Below, one piece after another: positions 46,391-55,100 of a stretch of 56,316 nucleotides of DNA. Numbering within the stretch: position 1 is the first letter of the stretch; every line of letters begins with the position of its first letter. The stretch comes from Fulvivirga sp. Lineage in GTDB: Bacteria > Bacteroidota > Bacteroidia > Cytophagales > Cyclobacteriaceae. The position numbers were made by a program, and so were the translations under genes. The stretch is taken from positions 1 to 56,316 of the forward strand of contig JANQLQ010000272.1 of NCBI GenBank assembly GCA_028280565.1, given 5' to 3'. The notes below the pieces were generated by a model that worked only from the letters and a program-made list of their open reading frames with translations, searched no databases and was not told the DNA's origin.

Positions 46391-46765
46391 ATGACAAATC
46401 ATACCCCCAACACGCTTACACTCATAGGAAGCTGGGAATCGGAAATGGGTTTTTTTTTAGAGGTAGAGGCAGTAATGCATCACAGTTTTAAAGGGTGGTT
46501 TCAGTGCTTGAAAAAGGGCCCGTTCAATCCCTTTCGTAAGGAAATTGATGGGTTGATACACTTGAACAGAGATGCCACGGCTAATCTTGTTTTCTTTTGT
46601 GATGCGAGTATATTACTTGGTCCTGCACATAACTATGCCTTTAGCTGTGAAGTAATGCAGTTAACTGGTAAGCATTATATGCAGTTGCATTGGCTTGAAT
46701 ATTCAACTGGATGTCAGAAAAAGAACATATCGGAAGGGGAAAGTATATTAAGTAAAGTGTTATAA
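46391..46765 (+). CDS. Short beta-rich protein with weak avidin-like features
   Basis: 124 aa, no signal peptide. The order of short motifs recalls the avidin/streptavidin barrel: 'LTLIGSWESEMG' near the start (compare 'LTGxWxNxLG'), 'SFKGWFQ' (compare 'xxGTYxS'), 'EIDGLI', 'YAFSCEV', and 'MQLHWLEYSTG' near the end (compare 'xxTQWLLTSG'). Length also fits. However, most biotin-contact residues of streptavidin, including the Trp of strand 6 and the Asp near the end, have no clear counterpart. It may share the fold without binding biotin, or the likeness may be chance. It is the first gene of the AT-rich block that leads to the polyketide synthase. Confidence 0.6.
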   Translation: MTNHTPNTLTLIGSWESEMGFFLEVEAVMHHSFKGWFQCLKKGPFNPFRKEIDGLIHLNRDATANLVFFCDASILLGPAHNYAFSCEVMQLTGKHYMQLHWLEYSTGCQKKNISEGESILSKVL

Positions 46766-47017
46766 AACTATAACCTGATAATCTTATAAAAACTAATTTT
46801 AATGATGAAATACTTTAATAATTAGTTTATATCATCTTTGCTCGCTTTACGGAAACACTTTGTTAATGTATCGATTCAGAAGATTTTTATAAATCTGATT
46901 ATCGTTTTTATTTTTAATTTTATAGCCCGGTTAAAATTATGGATTAGTATCTATGAAAAATCATCATGTTAGTTTTTTTCATGGATGAACACTTAGAAAT
47001 GGAAAATAAGAGCTTTG

Positions 47018-47878
47018 ATGGATTTGAAATTGATAGGGGAGTTAAGGGAATTTATTATTCCTTTAACCAAAAAGGAGAAGGAACAACTTGAGGCGAATAT
47101 TCTTGCGAATGGATGTAGAGATCCGCTGACGGTTTGGGAAAAAAAGTATGAGTTAGTCTTGATTGATGGTCATCACAGGTATGACATTTGTACCAAGCAC
47201 AAAATCAACTTTAAGATCACCAAACTTAATTTCAAAAACATAGAGGAGGTTAAGCTTTGGATGATCAACAATCAATTGGGTAGAAGAAACCTGACCCAAG
47301 ACCAAATGAGTTACTATCGTGGCTTGAAATACCTAAAAAACAAAAAGATAAAAGGAGGGTATGAATACGTTGAATCGAAGGGTAAAAATGAGCCGTCTAC
47401 CAGTGAAATGCTAAGTAGGGAATTTAAGGTAAGTGAGAGTACAGTTAAACGGGATGCAAAGTATGCGATGGGTATGCAAGTTATTGGGCGTTCAAACCCG
47501 GTTCTCAAAATAAAAATATTGGCAGGTGAGGTGAAGGTAAAAAAATCTGATATTCAACTACTCTCATCTCATGCCGATGATAAAAGAACAACCATAAAAA
47601 ACGAGGCAGATATTTATAACAAAGCCCAGGTAATACGAAAAAGAGCTTTGGATGAGGTTGAAGAGCGGCTGGACAAACTGCATGACGAGAGGGTTTCAAA
47701 AGCCAAAGAGGCGCTACAGGAAAAGGAACCCTTATTTTTGGATAAGGATGACCGGCTGATCAAACTTAAGGGGAGGATTATGTCGGCTATTAATACCGCT
47801 ATCAAGGAAAAGGATGTGAGCGCCATAGAGCAGTTAAAAGAACTTATTGGGTTACTTGAGCAGGAATTGTTCGGGTAG
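47018..47878 (+). CDS. ParB/Srx-domain DNA-binding protein, orphan
   Basis: 286 aa from the ATG at 47018 (a TTG one codon earlier is possible). The N-terminal ~95 residues are a ParB-type nucleotide-binding fold: 'LTKKEKEQLEANILANGCRD' and 'ELVLIDGHHRYDICTKH', where the 'G-H-H-R-Y' box is the CTP/phosphate-binding signature. A helix-turn-helix stretch follows ('SEMLSREFKVSESTVKRDAKYA', ~125-150) and a long charged coiled coil reaches the C-terminus. No parA partner and no parS-like site was seen, so this is not a partition locus. Orphan ParB-like proteins also act as regulators or plasmid/phage adaptors. Here it sits upstream of the polyketide synthase. Confidence 0.8.
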   Translation: MDLKLIGELREFIIPLTKKEKEQLEANILANGCRDPLTVWEKKYELVLIDGHHRYDICTKHKINFKITKLNFKNIEEVKLWMINNQLGRRNLTQDQMSYYRGLKYLKNKKIKGGYEYVESKGKNEPSTSEMLSREFKVSESTVKRDAKYAMGMQVIGRSNPVLKIKILAGEVKVKKSDIQLLSSHADDKRTTIKNEADIYNKAQVIRKRALDEVEERLDKLHDERVSKAKEALQEKEPLFLDKDDRLIKLKGRIMSAINTAIKEKDVSAIEQLKELIGLLEQELFG

Positions 47879-48576
47879 CAGACGGACTGGGGAGAAATTG
47901 CATGAATAGCCTGACAAGAAGAAGGTTATTCATTCATGAAGTGAACGAAGATGTTGTATGGTGACACAATGTAGTGTTGTTCTGGTTTTTACTAAAGATC
48001 AACCCTTAAAACAGGTTTCTGGTAGGATTAATTCGAAAGCTCAAAATGAACTTTTGAATTAATCCTACCAGGAAAATTGAGAAATGGATTCCTTGGTCTG
48101 TAATCTTAGGTCAGATAGTTGATGTATTTTACTGGCTGGCTTTTTTTTAATCAAACAGTTGTGGGTTTAGCGTGTTTGCTATGTGGCGGTTTTTATAGGG
48201 AAATTTTTAGGATTATGAAATATTAACAAATTTTGATAATAATGAAAAATTTGGTTTCTTCATATTATTGATTTAGCAATTTTGTAGTGCTTTCTAAAAC
48301 TAAAAAACAGTTATAGGGGGTTTTTAGTTCGTAACTATTTACTTACACGTAGCCGAGTATATTCACCTAAGACGTAATCAATGAATTCTTCTCCGGTGAT
48401 TTAAAGGTATAGTTTATATTATTTACTGATTAAACCGAATGTTTGACTAGCCCTAACGCAATGGATGACTCCTTGTTCTTTAATCACGGAGGTCCAAAAT
48501 GAAGTCGTAGTAAGATATTGGTTGCAGTCAAATTCGGTCATTGTTATTTTGAATTTAACTCGAAAATTCAAGGCTA
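47879..48576. other. AT-rich spacer with a strong stem-loop
   Basis: 698 bp. An imperfect stem (TGAATAGCCT at 47903-47912, AGGTTATTCA at 47922-47931) closely follows the ParB-like stop and could serve as a terminator, although no T-run follows. A much stronger inverted repeat lies at 48019-48071. The rest is AT-rich without a recognisable gene and likely contains the promoter for the 181-aa gene and the synthase. Confidence 0.45.
48019..48071. repeat. Inverted repeat, 21-nt arms
   Basis: CTGGTAGGATTAATTCGAAA(G) at 48019-48039 pairs with 48051-48071 ((C)TTTTGAATTAATCCTACCAG) at 20 of 21 positions around an 11-nt loop. No T-run follows. It may be a transcript-stabilising hairpin, an operator, or a single copy of a dispersed palindrome. 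Confidence 0.7.
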
Positions 48577-49122
48577 ATGTCGCGAAATGAAAACATTGAT
48601 AACAAGTACAGAGCCGGGGGTTTTCAGTCTATACAAGCTTGTAAACAGATTTATTATAAAGCTTTCGTAAAACAGCTCGTTAACTGGAATCATCTTTATC
48701 AAAGGAAAGTAATCAATATTATTAGATTTTCACTCACCATGAGTGACTTCAATCAAGGGCCTGCTGAAAGTATTTACTGGAAACTATTCCAGAGACGTAA
48801 ACCTTTTAGAACCACTTTTTCTTTAAAAGGAAATGTAGTCGTACAAAAAATAAACGATCACGGTACTTGTGGATACCAGTTTTACCTCTTTGAACCCAGG
48901 TCAGGCAAGGATTTTGTTCGCATGCTGTGTTTGGTTAATCCAAGGAATAAAAAAGTATTATCAGGCTTGGAAGAAGGTCCCTGGTGCAAAGAATCATTTT
49001 ATATTATAGGAAAAGGAATGCCTTTTCAGGTTTATGATCAATTGTATCATATCTCTGCTGGTCCCAAAAATTCAACTGAAGAATTTTACCGGATATCAGC
49101 TCAAAATTATAGTTGTTCTTAA
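48577..49122 (+). CDS. Protein of unknown function upstream of polyketide synthase
   Basis: 181 aa, no recognised family, no signal peptide and no membrane segment. It is moderately basic with many aromatic residues, and its C-terminal half ('GYQFYLFEPRSGKDFVRML', 'GPWCKESFYIIGKGMPFQVY') alternates like a beta domain. Codon use is AT-rich like the synthase, and its stop lies 73 nt before the synthase GTG in the same direction, so it is probably part of the same transcript. It may be cluster-specific; no function is proposed. Confidence 0.7.
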   Translation: MSRNENIDNKYRAGGFQSIQACKQIYYKAFVKQLVNWNHLYQRKVINIIRFSLTMSDFNQGPAESIYWKLFQRRKPFRTTFSLKGNVVVQKINDHGTCGYQFYLFEPRSGKDFVRMLCLVNPRNKKVLSGLEEGPWCKESFYIIGKGMPFQVYDQLYHISAGPKNSTEEFYRISAQNYSCS

Positions 49123-49195
49123 CTCAAAGATATTGTATTACATATTGCAAATGGATTTCGTCTAATTTCCATTTTCCAAAATCTATATAACAAGA

Positions 49196-52100
49196 GTGAA
49201 CTATTCAATTCGTCCTTTAAAAGAAGTTGACATTCAAGATTTAAATCAAATGAGCAGCGCTGTCAGTACGGCTCATGTGTGGTCTTTTAAAGAAATTCAA
49301 AACATGAAGGAAAGTAATTTTCAAGATATGTATGTTTTGGAATTGGATGGTCAAATACATGGTTTTTCCCAAGTAGAGCAAATCAACCCTCAAATTACTT
49401 CCCTTGATAGTAAGACTGATAATTCCAGGAAAAATGTTGAACTGCAATCTGTAGTAATAGTTCATATTCTTAAAGGCAACAATAAACTTGACTTGTCAAA
49501 GGAGTTGATAAATTTCATAGCAAAAGTCTTCATAGAAAGGGATGTTTATTTTTCTATTTTATTGCCTATTGACGAATTACTAAGTTACAGTTTGAATCAG
49601 TTTTCACCAGGGTCCAATGGTCTTTATGAACATCCGTTTATTCGCGAAATTATCTCATCACTACCTCAAGATAATGATATAAAAATTCTGGGTATTTTAG
49701 AAAATAGCAATTCCGACTCGAAAAGAATGTGGAGTAAGGGCGTCCTCGTAGTGGGGGGCTTATTTGATGATTCGATGAATCCATCAAATAAACCCGAAAC
49801 TTCACACTGCTTATCCTTAGCGAAAGATTTGGAAAATACATTTTGCTCAAGAAAATATTCACTTGGTATGCCTCAAATGCTATATGGAGGGATATATGAA
49901 AACTGGATGCTTAAAGAATTTGGAGATATACATTGGTCAATGATAGCCGATGGACTGAAGGTAAATACAAATGATTTGATTGATAGTGATGGAAATAGAC
50001 TTTATGCCAGTTTTGTGCGTATGAGTTGGAGTTCTAATGCAGGTCTTTTTGTCTTTGATGAGAATGATGAAATTCATATAAGATCTATTTTGTCTCGCTA
50101 CGGAAATAAAATGTTCTTTAGCAATCATGAGCTTAAAAGCGATAACAAGAACATCCAGGCCTCATTAATGTCTGTTTTTTCCGTTAGAAGTTTAGAAGAT
50201 AATAAGACGTTGAAAAAGGGTGTTCCATTGGTGACTGTTAACAAGAATTTGAGAACACATTCTAAATTGCCGGAGTTTGCCAAAGAATATATTAAAATTA
50301 AATCAGAGTTGCTAAGTGATGAAGAAAAGCTCAACTTAAGTTTGAAATTATTTGGAGCTGATTTTAAGCTATATTCAGCCCCTCTGTTTACCTGCAATTA
50401 TGAAATTGATCCATATGATGATATCAACGGTGTTGGGTTGCTATATTTTGCTTCATTTCCAAAAATAAGTGATAAATGTGAACGTCTATATGTCAACAAA
50501 TTCATAAAAAAAACTCAAAATGCCGATGAGTGGGCTGAAAATAGCACTTGCTTAGCTCGTGACATATTTTATTTTGGTAATGCCAACCTGGAAGATATAT
50601 TAGAATACCAACTGGAAACTTTCAGCTTTAAGGAACCAAATAAAATTAAGTTAACCTCATCCCTGTACCGCAAGTCAGATAAACAGTTAATAGCCAAAGT
50701 ATTTACAATAAAGGAATTGAAGGAATCGATAATTTTATCGTTCATCAAAGACAATTACAATCAAACGCAAGGCATATTAAGTGAAGTTTCTTCATTTCAA
50801 CAATCCAGGGATAACGATGAATCTTTTATAAACGAAGAGCCATTGTCAAAAATTGGAGTAGATAATAACTTAAGTAGTTTATCAAAAGGGGGATTAAACA
50901 AGGTTTTAACCACCTTTTTTTTAAAAATGTTTGATTTAGATAATATTGACGAGAACACTGATTTGAATTCCTTAGGGATAGAGTCTATTGTTTTTATAGA
51001 GCTAAGTGAACATCTGAAAAGTTCGTACAGAATAAATAGTAATCCTAGTCGGTTTTTTGGATTATCTAATATTGACGAAATTTCGTCATATCTTTTGGCT
51101 AATAATAATATTACAGGTGAGGAATCTAGGGAGCCCTCGGAAAAAAATCTACATGAAGACGAAGATAGCCATTTAGTAGGTGGTGATATTGCTATAATTG
51201 GTAAAGCGCTTAGAATTCCAGGTGCTAATACTGAAGAAGAGTTTTGGCATACGTTAGCCAATGGCAAGTCTGCAATAAGTCAATTACCTAAAAAGAGATT
51301 CCTGTGGCCGGATTGGGTTGATCTTGGGACGATGCATCATGGCCTGAATAAAGGAGGCTTTATAGACGATATAGATTGTTTTGACGCGGCTTTTTTCAAA
51401 ATTTCACCACGAGAGGCCAGGTTAATTGACCCTCAGCAGCGGATATTACTGGAACTAACGTGGCATCTCCTGGAAGATGCAGGGTATAAACCTTCTGAGT
51501 TTAAAAAATCAAATACAGGAGTGTATATTGGAGCAAGTGGCAGCGACTACGAACTGTTGCTCAATTCTCAGGACGATCAAAATAGATTAACAGGAACTGG
51601 CACTTCTTTGGCTCTAATGGCCAATAGATTGTCCTTTTTTTATGATTTAGAAGGGCCCAGTCTTCTAGTGGACACAGCTTGCTCGTCCTCCCTAGTTGCT
51701 ATACATGAAGCAGTCACTGCATTGAAAAGCAAACGTTGCAAGCAGGCGATTGTCGGAGGAATTAATATCATTTGTCATCCATTTAAGAGTTTGTCATACT
51801 ACCAATCAAATATGTTAAGTAGAGATGGTAAATGTAAAACTTTTGATCATGATGCTAATGGATATGTCAGGGGAGAAGGGGCGGTAATGATATTGTTAAA
51901 ACCACTTAAAGATGCAATATCAGATGGCGACTATATACATGGTGTAATTAAAGCCACAGGTGTTAATCATGGAGGCCAATCAATTGGGCTCACGGTACCA
52001 AATTCTTCACGACAATCTGCTTTGATAGAAGATGTTTATAGGCGAGCTCGAATTGACGTCAATAATGTTAGTTACATTGAGGCACATGGAACCGGTACAA

Positions 52101-55100
52101 GCCTGGGAGATCCAATTGAAGTAACAGGACTGTCCCTTGCTTTTGAAAAGCTTAGAGATGGTAGCCATAAGGATATTAGGAACAATTGGTGTGGACTTGG
52201 GGCCGTCAAGTCAAATATTGGACATTTAGAAGCTGCTTCAGGTATCGTTGGTTTGATGAAAGTTCTTCTTGCCATTAAACACCGACAAATCCCCCCAACT
52301 ATTAATTTCAATAAGCTTAACGAACATATAGAGTTAAAAGGAACACCGTTTTATATTAATGATAAACTTAATGAGTGGTTGCCTGCACAAAGAGGGAAGC
52401 CATTAATGGCAGGAGTAAGTAGTTTTGGTATCGGTGGAACCAATTCACACGTCGTTGTTGAGGAGTATAAAAACAACCCTGGAAATTACCAGGTTAGTGA
52501 TTCGCCCGCGTTGATCGTACTTTCCGCCAGGGATAAGGAAGCTTTGAATAAAGTTGCAACTAGTCTACTCGACTATTTGATTAATAGAAAAGATGCAGCT
52601 TTAGCAAACATAGCCTATTCACTACAAGTGGGAAGAGAGTCCATGCAGGAAAGAATTGTTATAATAGTTCATAACCTTAAAGAATTAAGAGAACATTTAA
52701 AATACTTTATTAATGGGGAGAGCTCTAATTTTCTTTCAAATAACATAAAGAAGAGCAATGAAGGGGTAAGTAATTCGAATTTTGCTTTTAAGAACACCTG
52801 TTCGGAAACGAGTCAAATTGAGCAAATGGCCATTCTCTGGCTTAAAGGCGAGGAGGTCGACTGGCAAGTCTTATATCCGGAAGGCAAACCAATTAAAATC
52901 AAATTGCCAAATTATCCATTTAGCAAAGCCAGGCATTGGATTTCTGAAGACTTGAATGCCGATGATACATTAAAAACGAAAGAGAGCTTAGAGTATGTTG
53001 CTCCTAAGATTTCTCTATCTGATGTTGAATCTACTTCGAATTCGGAAATTCAAACGAATACCACGATAAAGTTATCACCGGCAAATAGATTCGATATTAG
53101 GACTACGAACGCTGCCGGAAAAGATAAAAACTATTCAACATTGGTCAATAATATGGAACGAGTAAGGCAGTACGATTTAAATCAAGTATTTCAAAAGTTG
53201 TTAATGTTATTAGCAGAATCTTTATACATTGATGAAGAACAAATTGATTCAGAAGAAAAGTTTGTAGACCTTGGATTAGATTCAATTATTGGTGTTGAGC
53301 TGGTCAAGAAAATAAATGAACACTTTTCTATTGAACTAGCCGCCACGGATCTCTATAGCTATTCTACACTGACCATTCTAGCTGAGCATGTGTGTGATCA
53401 ACTTCCGCTTGTCGAGAAGGCGCCAGACGATGAAGGTCAGTCATTTAAGAGCGAGTTATCCAATTGTTCGAACCTCCAGTTTAATGCCGTAAAAACTAAA
53501 GAAAAACCGGAAAGCAATCAATTCATATACCAGGAAACGGATATTGCAATTATTGGTTTATCATGTAGAATGCCGGGTTCGTCTGATTCTGAAGCATTCT
53601 GGGAAAATATTAAGGAGGGTAGAAATGCAATCAGGGAAGTTTCCGAAGACAGATGGGAACGTTCTATCTATTTTGACACTGATCCAAAGGCAAAGGGTAA
53701 ATCGTATAGCAAATGGATGGGCACATTGGAGGATACTGAAATGTTCGATCCTTTGTTTTTTAATATTTCTCCTAAAGAAGCAGAATTGATGGACCCACAG
53801 CAAAGGATTTTCCTGGAAGAAAGCTGGAAGGCAATTGAGGATGCGGGATATAATTCTAATCAGCTTTCTTCACGAAAATGTGGTGTTTTTATCGGCGTGG
53901 CGCACAGCGACTATGGTCATGATATACTAAAAAATAAATCGGAACTTGACTCTTATGCGCTCACCGGAAATAATGACTCAATATTAAGTGCACGAATTTC
54001 TTATATTTTAGATCTTAAAGGACCATGTGTTTCAGTTAATACGGCCTGTTCAAGTTCTTTAGTAGCTATTTCCCTAGCATGTGATAGTTTGTTGATGGAA
54101 AATAGTGAAATAGCCCTGGCTGGTGGTGTTTGTGTTTTGACGACCCCGGATATGCATGTTATGACTAGCAAAGCAGGTATGTTAAGTAAAGATGGTCTAT
54201 GTCATACGTTTGATCAACAAGCCAATGGTTTTGTCCCTGCTGAAGGTGTTGGAGTTCTGGTACTAAAAAAACTGAAGGATGCAGAAAAAGATGGTGATCA
54301 GATATATGGTATCGTAAAAGGGTGGGGAGTTAACCAGGATGGTGCTACAAATGGTATAACAGCACCCAATGAAAGGGCTCAATTAGAATTAGAAAAGCAC
54401 GTTTATAGTAAGTTTAATATTAACCCTGGGACCATTGGCTATGTAGAAGCACACGGTACGGGCACTAAACTTGGGGATCCCATTGAAGTGAAAGCCTTAA
54501 AGTCTTCGTTTAGACATTTCACTGAAAAAAGCAATTACTGCAGTTTAGGTAGTGTAAAAGCCAATATTGGCCACACCCTGGCGTCGGCGGGTGTTGCAGG
54601 CGTAATAAAATTGATTTTTAGTCTAAAAAATCGCCAAATACCGCCCCTGTGTAATTACCATCAGCTTAATGAACACATTGATTTAAAGAATAGTCCCTTT
54701 TATATTAATACAGAATTACTTGATTGGGAAAATGAAACGGAAGGTTTGCGAAGAGGTGCTGTAAGTAGTTTCGGGTTCAGTGGAACCAACGCCCATGTTG
54801 TGCTAGAAGAATATATTGACAACCGGGAGGAGAAGCATAGTTGGGAAAGCCCTGTTGTAGTTCCGATCTCTGCACGAAATACAGAAAGACTAAAAACACT
54901 GGTATCAAATCTGCATAAGTATCTTGTTAAACACCCTAAGGTCAACTATGCTGATGTAGCCTATGTATTACAAGTAGGTAGAGAACCTATGGAAGAGCGC
55001 CTGGCTTTTGTAGCTTCGGATGGCAAAGACTTATTGTCCAAGTTGAATTCTTTTTTGTTGGGTGAAAGGGACGATTTGTTCACAGGAAATGCAAGAGACA

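Noticed and set aside
46391-46765. Biotin-binding function for the avidin-like protein
   Set aside because: The Trp residues and Asp that contact biotin in streptavidin lack clear counterparts, so only a fold-level likeness is proposed.
47018-47878. Plasmid or chromosome partition locus
   Set aside because: No ParA ATPase and no repeated parS-like sites are nearby.
50797-51267. 156-codon minus-strand open frame
   Set aside because: Antisense to the ACP1-KS1 region of the polyketide synthase, which is strongly supported on the plus strand.
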